Positions 43,688 through 53,346 of a DNA stretch of 64,000 nt are shown here, one piece after another. The notes under the pieces are model-generated. The model saw only the letters and a list, made by a program, of their open reading frames with translations. It was not told where the DNA came from and did not search any database. Position numbers and translations under genes: made by a program. Source of the stretch: Lyngbya sp. PCC 8106 (lineage in GTDB: Bacteria > Cyanobacteriota > Cyanobacteriia > Cyanobacteriales > Microcoleaceae); NCBI RefSeq assembly GCF_000169095.1, contig NZ_AAVU01000024.1, positions 1 through 64,000 on the forward strand. The letters are read 5' to 3'. Within the stretch, counting starts at the first letter, position 1. Every line of letters begins with the position of its first letter.

Positions 43688-46474
43688 ATGCAACCGACTG
43701 ATCCGAGCAAATTTACAGATAAAGCCTGGGAAGCGATCGTAAAATCCCAGGATGTGGCTCGTCGTTTTCAAAATCAGCAACTCGAAGTCGAACATTTAAT
43801 CATTGCTCTACTCGAACAAAATGGACTCGCGACCAACATCCTAGAGCGCGCAGGAATAGACCCAGAAAATATCACCCAACAACTCGAAGCCCATACCAAG
43901 CGTCAGCCCCGAGTCGGTAAAATCGATCATCTCTACCTGGGTCGTGGGTTAGATGTATTACTCGATGTCGCCGAACAAACCCGAGAAACTTGGCAAGATG
44001 AATTTATCTCCGTCGAACACCTTTTGCTGGCTTTTGCAGACGATGAACGGATTGGGCGTCGTCTTCTCGGTGGTGGTGGACAACAACAACCTCCCGCACG
44101 CCCCGGTCGCCCTGGAATGGAGCAACGCACATCCGCTCGTCCTCCGACTGTTGCTGGTCGTAAAAAGCTAGAAGACGCCATCAAAGCCACTCGGGGCAGT
44201 GCAAAAGTCGAAACACAGAACCCCGAAACCGGTTATGATGCCCTCAAACGCTATGGGCGCGACCTCACCGAACAAGCCAAAGCCGGAAAACTTGACCCCG
44301 TTATTGGTCGGGATGAAGAAATTCGTCGAGTCGTCAGTTGTCTGTCCCGGCGCACCAAAAATAACCCCGTATTAATCGGAGAACCCGGAGTCGGAAAAAC
44401 AGCGATCGCCGAAGGACTCGCTCAACGAATCGTCAATGGAGACGTTCCCGAATCTCTCAAAAATCGTCAGTTAATTTCCCTCGATATGGGGAGTTTAATC
44501 GCTGGTGCCAAATATCGAGGCGAATTTGAAGAACGATTACGCTCAGTCTTGCGAGAAGTCACCCACTCCGACGGACAAATTGTACTATTTATCGATGAAC
44601 TGCATACCGTTGTTGGTGCAGGCGGGGGTGCGAGTACCGGAGGCTCGGGGATGGATGCCGGAAATTTACTCAAACCGATGTTAGCACGGGGCGAATTGCG
44701 CTGTATCGGAGCAACTACCCTCGATGAATATCGCAAACATATCGAAAAAGATGCCGCCTTAGAACGACGTTTCCAACAGGTTTACGTTGATCAGCCTTCC
44801 CCAGAGGATACGATTTCTATTCTACGAGGTCTCAAAGACCGCTACGAACGTCATCATGGGGTTAAAATTACGGACTCTGCTTTAGTCGCGGCGGCGATAC
44901 TTTCTAGTCGTTATATTAGCGATCGCTTTCTACCCGATAAAGCCATTGATTTAGTGGATGAAGCCGCAGCCCAACTCAAAATGGAGATCACCTCCAAACC
45001 CGTCGAACTCGAACAAATAGATCGGCGGATCATGCAGCTAGAAATGGAAAAACTCTCCATTGAAGGCGAAAGTGATGCTAAAAATGGAGATGCACTCCAC
45101 AAAGCCGATGTAGGCGTGAGTTTCCGCTTAGATCGCATCAAACAAGAAATTGAAGCGTTGAAACTCAAGCAAGAAAAATTATCCTCGCAATGGAAATCTG
45201 AAAAAGAGTTACTCGACGGAATTAATACCCTCAAAGAAGAAGAAGAAAAACTGCGAGTTCAAATCGAACAAGCCGAACGAGATTATGATCTCAATAAAGC
45301 TGCACAATTAAAATACGGTAGACTAGAAGCGGTTCATCGCGATCGCGAAGCCAAAGAAGCCGAACTGCTGAAATTACAATCTCAAGGTTCAACCCTCCTA
45401 CGAGAACAAGTCACCGAAGCTGACATCGCCGCGATTGTCGCTAAATGGACTGGAATTCCTGTTAATCGATTGTTAGAGTCTGAACGCCAAAAACTCCTGC
45501 AACTCGAAAGCCATCTGCATCAACGAGTCATCGGACAACAAGAAGCCGTAGCCGCCGTTTCTGCCGCAATTAGACGGGCGAGAGCCGGAATGAAAGATCC
45601 CAGCCGTCCCATCGGTTCGTTCCTGTTTATGGGGCCAACAGGGGTCGGAAAAACCGAGTTAGCCCGAGCCTTAGCCGAGTTTCTGTTTGACAGCGAAGAC
45701 TCCTTGATTCGGATTGATATGTCCGAATATATGGAAAAACACGCCGTTTCTCGGTTAGTCGGGGCGCCTCCAGGGTATATTGGCTACGATGAAGGCGGTC
45801 AACTTTCTGAAGCTGTGCGCCGTCATCCCTACTCTGTGATTCTCTTTGATGAGGTGGAAAAAGCCCATCCCGATGTCTTTAATATCCTCTTACAAGTCCT
45901 CGATGATGGCCGAATTACCGACTCTCACGGCCGGAAAGTTGATTTCCGCAATACAGTCATTGTGATGACGAGTAATATTGGGGGTGAATACATTCTTGAT
46001 GTGGCTGGAGATGACTCTCGCTATGAAGAAATGTACCGTCGGGTAATGGGTGCTTTGCGATCGCATTTCCGCCCCGAATTTCTCAATCGAGTCGATGAAA
46101 CGATTCTATTCCATGCTTTGAATAAATCAGAATTGCGTCATATTGTGGCGATTCAAGTCAAGCGACTGATGCGGTTATTAGTCGATCAAAAAATTAGTTT
46201 GGTGTTGTCTCCAGAGGCAATGAATTATATTGCAGAAGTGGGTTACGATCCAGTGTATGGGGCTAGACCGTTAAAACGAGCCATTCAACGGGAGTTAGAA
46301 AATCCGATTGCGAATTTATTATTAGAACAAAAGTATGTAGCCGGAGATACGATTTATATTGATCGTTCCGAGGAAGGTTTGTCTTTTACTAACAAACCCG
46401 CAACTTCCGAAAAAGAAGAAAAACTTCCCTCTCAGTTAACGGCAATTACCACAAAAATTCAACCCGAAGCATGA
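43688..46474 (+). CDS. clpB: ATP-dependent disaggregase ClpB
   Basis: A 928-residue Hsp100 hexameric chaperone that threads aggregated proteins with DnaK. In order: double Clp N-domain (about 1-150), a Gly/Pro/Arg-rich linker GQQQPPARPGRPG, AAA1 with Walker A GEPGVGKTA (about 231), the coiled-coil M-domain (about 440-560), AAA2 with Walker A GPTGVGKTE (about 648), and a polar tail. There is no ClpP-binding loop of ClpA/ClpC type. It is longer than the common 870 residues because of the linker and tail. Cyanobacteria often have two clpB genes; which this is cannot be told. Its last 16 bases overlap the convergent glycosyltransferase gene. Confidence 0.94.
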   Translation: MQPTDPSKFTDKAWEAIVKSQDVARRFQNQQLEVEHLIIALLEQNGLATNILERAGIDPENITQQLEAHTKRQPRVGKIDHLYLGRGLDVLLDVAEQTRETWQDEFISVEHLLLAFADDERIGRRLLGGGGQQQPPARPGRPGMEQRTSARPPTVAGRKKLEDAIKATRGSAKVETQNPETGYDALKRYGRDLTEQAKAGKLDPVIGRDEEIRRVVSCLSRRTKNNPVLIGEPGVGKTAIAEGLAQRIVNGDVPESLKNRQLISLDMGSLIAGAKYRGEFEERLRSVLREVTHSDGQIVLFIDELHTVVGAGGGASTGGSGMDAGNLLKPMLARGELRCIGATTLDEYRKHIEKDAALERRFQQVYVDQPSPEDTISILRGLKDRYERHHGVKITDSALVAAAILSSRYISDRFLPDKAIDLVDEAAAQLKMEITSKPVELEQIDRRIMQLEMEKLSIEGESDAKNGDALHKADVGVSFRLDRIKQEIEALKLKQEKLSSQWKSEKELLDGINTLKEEEEKLRVQIEQAERDYDLNKAAQLKYGRLEAVHRDREAKEAELLKLQSQGSTLLREQVTEADIAAIVAKWTGIPVNRLLESERQKLLQLESHLHQRVIGQQEAVAAVSAAIRRARAGMKDPSRPIGSFLFMGPTGVGKTELARALAEFLFDSEDSLIRIDMSEYMEKHAVSRLVGAPPGYIGYDEGGQLSEAVRRHPYSVILFDEVEKAHPDVFNILLQVLDDGRITDSHGRKVDFRNTVIVMTSNIGGEYILDVAGDDSRYEEMYRRVMGALRSHFRPEFLNRVDETILFHALNKSELRHIVAIQVKRLMRLLVDQKISLVLSPEAMNYIAEVGYDPVYGARPLKRAIQRELENPIANLLLEQKYVAGDTIYIDRSEEGLSFTNKPATSEKEEKLPSQLTAITTKIQPEA

Positions 46475-47424
46475 ACTTCTGAGTGAATGAGACGTTTGAG
46501 TTTTTGAAGGAGTTGGGGAAATTGAGGGGTTAGGATTAAACCAATACTTTTGAGTAGGAGAATGAAAATTAACTTCAATTGTCCAATAATTTCCGGTTCG
46601 TACCTCACATAAATAACAATGAGTCGTAACGCTTTCCAACCGTTAGAACGATTTGGTAAAAGGTCAAGGGTTCTGCACACCAGATACTTATACACAAGAG
46701 CCAAGCTTTTTTGCTTTAACGGTTGTAAGCTGTCGGGAGCTTGCGAAAAAGCCCGATTTAAGACTTTCACAACTTGTTGTTCTTGGCGAGTAATATTAGA
46801 AGATATTGAGTTATTGCGGATGCGGTAAAAGATCTGAACAGCCGGAACATTGACAAACAGATAACGAGCCGCTAAACGCAAGTATAAATCCCAATCTTGT
46901 CCCCCGCTCAGAGACTCATCAAAACCTCCTACATCGTCAAGAGCATCACGACGAATTAACGGGTTTGAACCACTTTCGATAAAGTTATAGAGGAGCATCG
47001 CAGCATAGGGTTCTCCATTAACTGTCGTATGTCTACCTGCTTGTCGCCAGGAACCCGCCTCATCTAGAAAATCAGTCCAACTATAAGCAACTGCGGCTTT
47101 GGGGTGGGTTTGGAGGGCGTTGAGTTGGGCTTCTAGTTTATCGGGAGTCCACAAATCATCAGCATCCAAAAATGCAATATATTCCCCAGAAGCCTGTTTG
47201 AGTCCTCGGTTACGAGTAGCGGAAGCGCCAGCATGGGGATAGGACAACACTTGAAGACGCCGATCGCGATACTGAGAGATAATCTCTAGGGTACTATCCG
47301 TTGAACCATCATTAACAATAATCAATTCAAAATCTGAAAAAGTTTGCTTGAGAACAGAATCAATTGTGGCTTGAATGGTCGTCGCACCGTTATAGACGGG
47401 AATAATAATCGATATTTGTGGCAT
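46459..47424 (-). CDS. Family 2 glycosyltransferase (GT-A)
   Basis: A 321-residue inverting glycosyltransferase: NDP-sugar-binding N-terminus ISIIIPVYNGATTIQ, VNDGSTDST, the metal-binding DXD-type FLDADDLW, and GGFDESLSGGQDWDLYLRL with a probable catalytic acidic residue. The C-terminal 110 residues are helical. It is a close paralogue of the genes at 49615 and 50494. Likely adds sugars to a surface polysaccharide at the cytoplasmic face; the sugar is unknown. It overlaps clpB tail to tail by 16 bases. Confidence 0.88.
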   Translation of the reverse strand: MPQISIIIPVYNGATTIQATIDSVLKQTFSDFELIIVNDGSTDSTLEIISQYRDRRLQVLSYPHAGASATRNRGLKQASGEYIAFLDADDLWTPDKLEAQLNALQTHPKAAVAYSWTDFLDEAGSWRQAGRHTTVNGEPYAAMLLYNFIESGSNPLIRRDALDDVGGFDESLSGGQDWDLYLRLAARYLFVNVPAVQIFYRIRNNSISSNITRQEQQVVKVLNRAFSQAPDSLQPLKQKSLALVYKYLVCRTLDLLPNRSNGWKALRLIVIYVRYEPEIIGQLKLIFILLLKSIGLILTPQFPQLLQKLKRLIHSEVHASG

Positions 47425-47614
47425 CCTGAATCTGCATTCGGGTAGAGCTGCTTATTAGTATAGAACCTAAAACCTTGGACTGATAATAAAACATTGGTTA
47501 ACTGGGTAGAATTGAGTTATATTGGGGGGTGCTATTCAATCCGATATAGTTCTCTATTAACAGAGAGCCAATCGGAGCAAAGCGTATCTCTAAAACCCTA
47601 ACAAATAAGTGGTT

Positions 47615-48565
47615 ATGGTTAATTTCACAATCGCGATCCCAACCTACAATGGCGCCAAACGTTTACCCCAGGTTCTCGACAAATTACGATCGCAAACCAA
47701 TGTCGAACAAGTTTCCTGGGAAGTCATTGTTATTGACAACAATAGCACCGATAACACGGCTGAAGTGGTTAAACAGTATCAGCAAAATTGGTTATCAAAC
47801 GTTCCATTACGGTATTGTTTTGAAGCCCAACAAGGTTTAGCTTTCGCTCGACAACGGGGTATAACAGAAGCATTAGGTGAATGGGTTGGCTTTCTTGATG
47901 ATGATAATTATCCCGAACCTCAATGGTTAACCGCAGCCGATAAATTCACTCAAACTCACTCCCAAGTGGGTGCATTTGGAAGTCGAGTTCTGGGAAAGTT
48001 TGAAGTCACTCCTCCGGAAAACTTTGAACGCATCGCCTCATTTCTGGCTTTAACAGAACGGGGGAACCAGCCCTCTCTTTATGAACCGGGAAAAAAAATA
48101 CTACCACCGGGAGCGGGTTTAGTTGTTCGTAGAGAAGCTTGGTTAAAAAATGTTCCCTCACAGTTGGTTCTTGCCGGTCGAGTTGGGGGTAAAATGTTAG
48201 CCAGTGAAGACTTAGAAGCATTACGATATATTCAGCAAGCAGGATGGGAAATTTGGTACTGTTCAGACATGGTTGTTTATCATTGTATTCCTCGTCAACG
48301 CTTGGAAAAAGACTATTTAATGAAATTGTGTTTTGGAGTCGGGTTAAGTAGTCACGCTATCCGAATGTTAAAATTTCCTCAGTGGCAACAGCCATTGATA
48401 GCCGTTGCTTACTTACTCAACGATCTCCGCAAGATTATTATACATTTGTTTAAATATAAAATTGCCATTCGTACTGAGGTTGTGGCCGCTAGTGAAATGC
48501 AGTTTTTAATCGGTAGATTACTCAGTCCATTTTACTTTTTTCTCAAGCTACAGCAAACCAGTTAA
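47615..48565 (+). CDS. hpsE: HpsE-like family 2 glycosyltransferase (copy 1)
   Basis: A 316-residue GT-A transferase with FTIAIPTYNGAKRLP, VIDNNSTDNT, the acidic FLDDDNYP and a C-terminal region resembling the hormogonium polysaccharide transferase HpsE. GTG 47609 is two codons upstream of the chosen ATG 47615. It heads a three-gene plus-strand run (hpsE copy 1, copy 2, GT2). The name rests on resemblance to Nostoc HpsE and on hpsA-C being 10 kb away; treat it as an orthologue or close relative. Confidence 0.75.
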   Translation: MVNFTIAIPTYNGAKRLPQVLDKLRSQTNVEQVSWEVIVIDNNSTDNTAEVVKQYQQNWLSNVPLRYCFEAQQGLAFARQRGITEALGEWVGFLDDDNYPEPQWLTAADKFTQTHSQVGAFGSRVLGKFEVTPPENFERIASFLALTERGNQPSLYEPGKKILPPGAGLVVRREAWLKNVPSQLVLAGRVGGKMLASEDLEALRYIQQAGWEIWYCSDMVVYHCIPRQRLEKDYLMKLCFGVGLSSHAIRMLKFPQWQQPLIAVAYLLNDLRKIIIHLFKYKIAIRTEVVAASEMQFLIGRLLSPFYFFLKLQQTS

Positions 48566-48591
48566 CCTATTTATGTTAAGCTTGGCTAATA

Positions 48592-49563
48592 ATGCAAGGG
48601 TTAGAACATAGTGCCGTGGACTTAACAGTTGCCATCTGTACTTACAACGGTGAAGCTCGCATTCGGGAGGTTCTAGATGCTCTGCTTCGACAACAAAAAA
48701 CCGAAGGGGTTGCCTGGGAAGTTTTGGTTGTTGATAATAATAGCACTGATGGGACAGGGAAAGTTGTTTCAGAATTGATAAAAAATTGGCGGTCTGATTC
48801 TCAGCTTCGATATGTTCGAGAAGAACGAAAGGGGTTAGCTTATGCCCGAATACGAGCTATACAAGCGGCAAATAGTCAGGATTTAGTTGCTTTTTTAGAT
48901 GATGATAATATTCCGGCTCTCAATTGGGTTGCTGAGACTTATGATTTTGCCATAGAAAATCCTCAAGCTGGTGCCTATGGAGGTAATATTCACTTTAAAC
49001 TCGATTCTCCTCCTCCAGAGTATTTTGATCAAATCAAAATTTATTTAACAATTTATAATAGAGGTTCAGAAGCCTTTTGCTATAGCCGTTCTGCAAAGGC
49101 ACGTAAAGTTCCAGCCGGTGCCGGGTGTGTCTTCCGAAAACAAGCTTGGAACCAAGTTGTTCCCCCTGTAGACAAGCTTCTCATTAGTGGACGTGATCCT
49201 AAAACCCTAGCAGCCGGAGAAGATGCGGAAGTTTTATATTATTTACAAAATACAGATTGGGAAATCTGGCATAACCCCAAGATGGAAATCTGGCATCATA
49301 TTTATCCAGAACGTTTAGAAAAAGCGTATTTGCTGAAATTAGCACGGGGTTACGGCCTATCTCAACATCCGGTTCGCATGGCTCGATATTACGCTTGGCA
49401 ACGACCCTTCATCCCTTTATTAACACCTCTCCTGAGTTTACGGGAAGGAATACGAGTGTTTAATTTTTATCTCAAAAACCGTCAAGAAATACCTGAAGAT
49501 TTTGGAAAAGCCTGTGAATTGGAAGCTAAACTGGGTCAATTTTATAGTCCTTGGTTTAGGTAA
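48592..49563 (+). CDS. HpsE-like family 2 glycosyltransferase (copy 2)
   Basis: A 323-residue tandem paralogue of the preceding gene, sharing the layout VAICTYNGEARIREVLDAL, VVDNNSTDGT, AFLDDDNIPALNW and WEIWHNPKMEIWHHIYPERL near the C-terminus. It starts 26 bases after copy 1, so co-transcription is very likely. Probably transfers a different sugar in the same polysaccharide pathway; specificity cannot be read from sequence. Confidence 0.78.
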   Translation: MQGLEHSAVDLTVAICTYNGEARIREVLDALLRQQKTEGVAWEVLVVDNNSTDGTGKVVSELIKNWRSDSQLRYVREERKGLAYARIRAIQAANSQDLVAFLDDDNIPALNWVAETYDFAIENPQAGAYGGNIHFKLDSPPPEYFDQIKIYLTIYNRGSEAFCYSRSAKARKVPAGAGCVFRKQAWNQVVPPVDKLLISGRDPKTLAAGEDAEVLYYLQNTDWEIWHNPKMEIWHHIYPERLEKAYLLKLARGYGLSQHPVRMARYYAWQRPFIPLLTPLLSLREGIRVFNFYLKNRQEIPEDFGKACELEAKLGQFYSPWFR

Positions 49564-49614
49564 ACTTTATCGCTCATAAAATTTGACTAAATAATAAAAT
49601 TATCTACTACTTTT

Positions 49615-50508
49615 ATGCCAATAATTTCTGTGATTATTCCTGCTTACAATGCAGAAAAAACAATTAAAAAAACAATTCAATCTGTTTTAAATCAAACTTT
49701 TTTAGATTGGGAATTAATCGTTGTAGATGATGGTTCAACGGATAGTACAAAGGAAGTCGTTGCAGAAATAAAAGATAATCGCATATTTCTTTTTTCTTTT
49801 CCAAATGCAGGAGTTTCAGCCGCAAGAAATCGAGGCGTTAACAAATCTTCAGGTGAGTTTTTAGCCTTTATCGATGCTGATGATCTGTGGACTCCTGATA
49901 AATTAGAATTGCAACTCAAAGCTTTACAAGAACATCCAAAAGCTGCGGTTGCATACAGTTGGACAGACTATATCGATGAGTCCGATCAAATCATTTATTC
50001 AGGTAGACATATTACATTAAATGGCAATATTTATGAAAAGTTATTAGTTCGATATGTTCTAGAAAACGGTTCCAATTTTTTAATTCGTAAAGATGCTTAT
50101 CTGAAAGTTGGAGGCTTTGATGAATCTATCTTTGGTGTCGAAGATTGGGATTTGAGTATTCGTCTTTCCCAGCTTTATAAATTTGTTGCGATACCCAAAA
50201 CTCAAGTCTTGTATCGAATGTCTCCTCACTCGATCACAAGCAATTTTAGCAAGCAGGAGCTAGAATCTTTGAGAGTTATAGAAAAAGCATATAGTCAAGC
50301 TCCTCAATCAGTTCAATATCTCAAAAAAGAGAGTTTAGCTGATCTTTATAAGTATTTACTCTGGAAAACACTCGCCGGATCAAAACAACACAAAGGTTTA
50401 CAAGCGATTCGTTATCTTTGGAATTATACTCAAAATGAGTCTCATCTTTTATCTCAATTTCCTTTTGTCCTAAAAATGTCCATTAAAAGTTTGTTAGCGA
50501 TCATCTAA
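49615..50508 (+). CDS. Family 2 glycosyltransferase (GT-A)
   Basis: A 297-residue protein, close paralogue of those at 46459 and 50494: ISVIIPAYNAEKTIKKTIQS, VVDDGSTDST, AFIDADDLWTPDKLE and GGFDESIFGVEDWDLSIRL. It follows the HpsE-like pair by 51 bases on the same strand and overlaps the next gene tail to tail by 15 bases. The region is AT-rich compared with clpB and htpG, as is common for polysaccharide loci. Confidence 0.87.
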   Translation: MPIISVIIPAYNAEKTIKKTIQSVLNQTFLDWELIVVDDGSTDSTKEVVAEIKDNRIFLFSFPNAGVSAARNRGVNKSSGEFLAFIDADDLWTPDKLELQLKALQEHPKAAVAYSWTDYIDESDQIIYSGRHITLNGNIYEKLLVRYVLENGSNFLIRKDAYLKVGGFDESIFGVEDWDLSIRLSQLYKFVAIPKTQVLYRMSPHSITSNFSKQELESLRVIEKAYSQAPQSVQYLKKESLADLYKYLLWKTLAGSKQHKGLQAIRYLWNYTQNESHLLSQFPFVLKMSIKSLLAII

Positions 50509-51480
50509 ACGTGCATATCCAGATAACGTTGTTGTATTAAATACCCGTTCAAACCGAGTAAAACAAGCTTGGGCTAATGAAGAAGGTAACACCGCCATTG
50601 CTGTAATTTTGAGTAGCACTTTGTAGAAAGTTCGAGTTTTGATCAGAGATGAATCATAACCAACTGTTTTCCAAAATAGAGATGCAGCTTTAAAAGCACG
50701 AAGCCGTTCGGGTTTTGCTTCTAACGCCATTGTTGTTAAACCTTTATAACGATTTCCTAAACAAATCGATTTCAGAGATTGAATTGATTCTGGTGCCTCA
50801 GCAAATGCTTGTTCTAAAATTTGTAAACTGGCTGCTTCCATTCCCCAAACATTATAAGACATAGAATAGGCATATTTTCGATAAAAAACCTGAACAAATG
50901 GCACAACGATAAACGAATAACGCGCCGCTAAACGTAACCACATTTCCCAATCTTCTACATAACGAAGGGATTTATTAAATGTTCCCACTTCAGAAAATAC
51001 CTGAGTCCGAATCATCGGATTAGAACCACTTCCAATAAAATCTGCTAATAATAATTTTTTATAAACATTACCGCTAAAATCACAATGAGGGCCACGACGG
51101 AGAAATTGACCCGTTTCATCAATATAATCTGTCCAACTATAAGCAACAGCCGCTTCTATATTCGCTTCTAAAGCCTGATATTGAGCTTCAAGTTTACCGG
51201 GCTTCCATAAATCATCTGCATCAATAAAAGCAATATATTTACCCGATGCGCGATCAATTCCCCGATTTCGACTGGTAGATAATCCAGCATTCGGAAAAGA
51301 AAATATTTTGATCCGAGAGTCGGAAATATTTTCTAAAATTTCAGGGGTTTTATCTGTTGAACCGTCATTAATAATAATCAATTCAAAATCAGTAAAACTC
51401 TGATCTAAAACTGATTTAATCGTTTCTTGAATTGTCTTTTCACCGTTGTATACTGGAATAATAACAGAAACTTGTGGCAT
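50494..51480 (-). CDS. Family 2 glycosyltransferase (GT-A)
   Basis: A 328-residue paralogue of the previous gene in opposite orientation: VSVIIPVYNGEKTIQETIKS, INDGSTDKT, AFIDADDLWKPGKLE and VGTFNKSLRYVEDWEMWLRL. The start is ATG 51480 (MPQVSVII), matching its paralogues; an in-frame extension to 51543 would overlap the divergent sulfotransferase start. Same general role as its paralogues. Confidence 0.87.
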   Translation of the reverse strand: MPQVSVIIPVYNGEKTIQETIKSVLDQSFTDFELIIINDGSTDKTPEILENISDSRIKIFSFPNAGLSTSRNRGIDRASGKYIAFIDADDLWKPGKLEAQYQALEANIEAAVAYSWTDYIDETGQFLRRGPHCDFSGNVYKKLLLADFIGSGSNPMIRTQVFSEVGTFNKSLRYVEDWEMWLRLAARYSFIVVPFVQVFYRKYAYSMSYNVWGMEAASLQILEQAFAEAPESIQSLKSICLGNRYKGLTTMALEAKPERLRAFKAASLFWKTVGYDSSLIKTRTFYKVLLKITAMAVLPSSLAQACFTRFERVFNTTTLSGYARLDDR

Positions 51481-51526
51481 CTCCAATTGGCTCCGGGTTT
51501 CAATAACGTTTAGCTTGGCGCTAGAA

Positions 51527-52372
51527 ATGAGAGTACAGTCCAAAACTCCTGTTTTTTTGGTTGGATGTCCCCGCTCCGGTACAACACTACTTCAAAGCTT
51601 ACTCGCGGCTCATCCTGATATTATATCTTTTCCTGAGTCGAAGTTTTTTCAATATTTTACCCCAGAATACGAACGACGCCGAAAAAGACTCGGATTCATC
51701 TCTCAACGATTAAAGCCCTGGCTCAAGCATTATTTTACAGATGAACTGGGTCGCTCTGATTTACTGACTTATTTTCCGGTTATTCCTTTACAATTTCTTT
51801 ATGTCCGACAGTTTATTAAAGTTCTCAGTCTTTTAGCCGAAGAACAGGGGAAACCCCTTTTTCTGGAAAAAACTCCCCAGCATATTTTTTATATCCATAC
51901 CATTGAAAAGTATATCCCCAATGCTAAAATCATTCATCTTTTACGCAGTGGAACTGATGTGGTTGCGTCTTTGTATGAGGTAACACACCGTTATCCGCAA
52001 GGTTGGGATGGAAAATGGGAAATTGATCGATGTGTTGACCATTGGAAACAAGCCGTTAAACTGAGTTTAAACACTAAAAATAAACTCAATCATCATTTAG
52101 TCAGTTATGAACAGTTAACCGAAACGCCTGAAATAGTGTTGAAAAAAATCTGTCATTTTTTGAGCATTGCTGATGACCAAAATCTGATCAAAAATTATAG
52201 CAAAGCCGCCTCACCTCTGTTGCAACCGAATCATGGTCGCACGGTTGATACTCAAAAAATAAACCCTTCTCAGTCTGAGAAATTTAATCGGATCTTTGAT
52301 GGGTCGCAAAGACAATATATCTTCGATCAGGTTGCTGAAGTGAATCAACAAATTCAAGACCTGGATCATTGA
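51527..52372 (+). CDS. Sulfotransferase
   Basis: A 281-residue PAPS-dependent sulfotransferase. The 5'-phosphosulfate loop is VFLVGCPRSGTTLLQSLLAA at the N-terminus and the 3'-phosphate site is KIIHLLRSGTDVVASLYEV. ATG 51527 puts the P-loop about 10 residues in, as usual; the longer frame from 51446 overlaps the divergent glycosyltransferase start region. It lies among glycosyltransferases, so the acceptor is probably a polysaccharide or glycolipid. It diverges from the GT2 gene by 46 bases. Confidence 0.87.
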   Translation: MRVQSKTPVFLVGCPRSGTTLLQSLLAAHPDIISFPESKFFQYFTPEYERRRKRLGFISQRLKPWLKHYFTDELGRSDLLTYFPVIPLQFLYVRQFIKVLSLLAEEQGKPLFLEKTPQHIFYIHTIEKYIPNAKIIHLLRSGTDVVASLYEVTHRYPQGWDGKWEIDRCVDHWKQAVKLSLNTKNKLNHHLVSYEQLTETPEIVLKKICHFLSIADDQNLIKNYSKAASPLLQPNHGRTVDTQKINPSQSEKFNRIFDGSQRQYIFDQVAEVNQQIQDLDH

Positions 52373-52452
52373 CAACTTAAATCTTGATTGACTAAAATCT
52401 TAGAAAGAAAATACTTGAATAACGTTCTCAAAAATCCTACCCTTAAAAGTTT

Positions 52453-53214
52453 ATGAACTTGATTCAAAAAAACAAGCAAACCCTCAAATAATTCTGGGCT
52501 TATGGACAGTATTGGATCAATCGCCAAACTTTACCTGAAAAACGATTTGTTCTCTTTGGTCGAGGTCGTTCAGGAAGTACACTCCTGGTAAGTTTACTAG
52601 ATTCTCATCAACAAATTCGCTGCGATGGCGAGATTTTACATCACCCCGTTTCTTGGCCTCAATTGTATATTGATGTTTGTTCATCACGCGGTCAACTTCC
52701 TGTCTATGGCTTTAAATTACTCAGCTATCAACTGAGAGATGTTCAGCCCATTATTAATGCCAAAAAGTTTTTATCAGACCTCTATTTAAAAGGATACAAA
52801 ATTATCTATCTGACTCGGACGAATCTATTTTATCATGCCATTTCTAATCTTAACGCTAGACAGAATAAATTTCATCATCAAGCCAACGAAAAGAAACCCA
52901 AATTTCAACCGATTTATCTTGACCTAGAAGACCTGATTCATTGGATTGAACATAGTCAATCTTTAGCAGAATATGAAAAGAAAATCTTGAAAGATTTACC
53001 CTATCTAAGCTTAACCTACGAAGAACATCTTCAGGATGCAAGCTGTCATCAAAAAACAGCCAATCTCATTTTTGATTATTTAGAAATTCCAGCCACCTCA
53101 ATTCAAACCAACTTGGTGAAAATCGTTCCGAGAAACTTACAAGACTTGGTGTTAAACTACGAAAGCCTCACTCAACAGCTAAAATCTACAAAATATAGCC
53201 ACTATTTGGATTAA
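52453..53214 (+). pseudogene. Sulfotransferase interrupted by an in-frame stop
   Basis: The plus-strand frame starting at ATG 52453 reads MNLIQKNKQTLK and then hits TAA at 52489-52491. The same frame continues as FWAYGQYWINRQTLPEKRF, the PAPS loop LFGRGRSGSTLLVSLLDSH, then CDGEILHHPV and a normal sulfotransferase body to TAA at 53214. No ATG, GTG or TTG lies between the stop and the P-loop; the next, TTG 52663, would leave a 183-residue protein without the PAPS loop. The rest of the frame is intact, so the mutation looks recent, or there is readthrough or a sequencing error. Confidence 0.75.
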
Positions 53215-53346
53215 TATTCAAGCCAAAGCTGATCAATACGGAAATCCGAATCCCTACTTGGGGGTGATCCCATTCACCAAAAAGGATCGCGATCGCAGAC
53301 AATGGTTCCTGGATACCATATTTATAGAGCATTAGCAGTATAACCT

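Noticed and set aside
52663..53214. 183-codon gene starting at TTG 52663
   Set aside because: This start would remove the PAPS-binding loop, which is present in the same frame upstream; the locus is better read as an interrupted longer gene from 52453.
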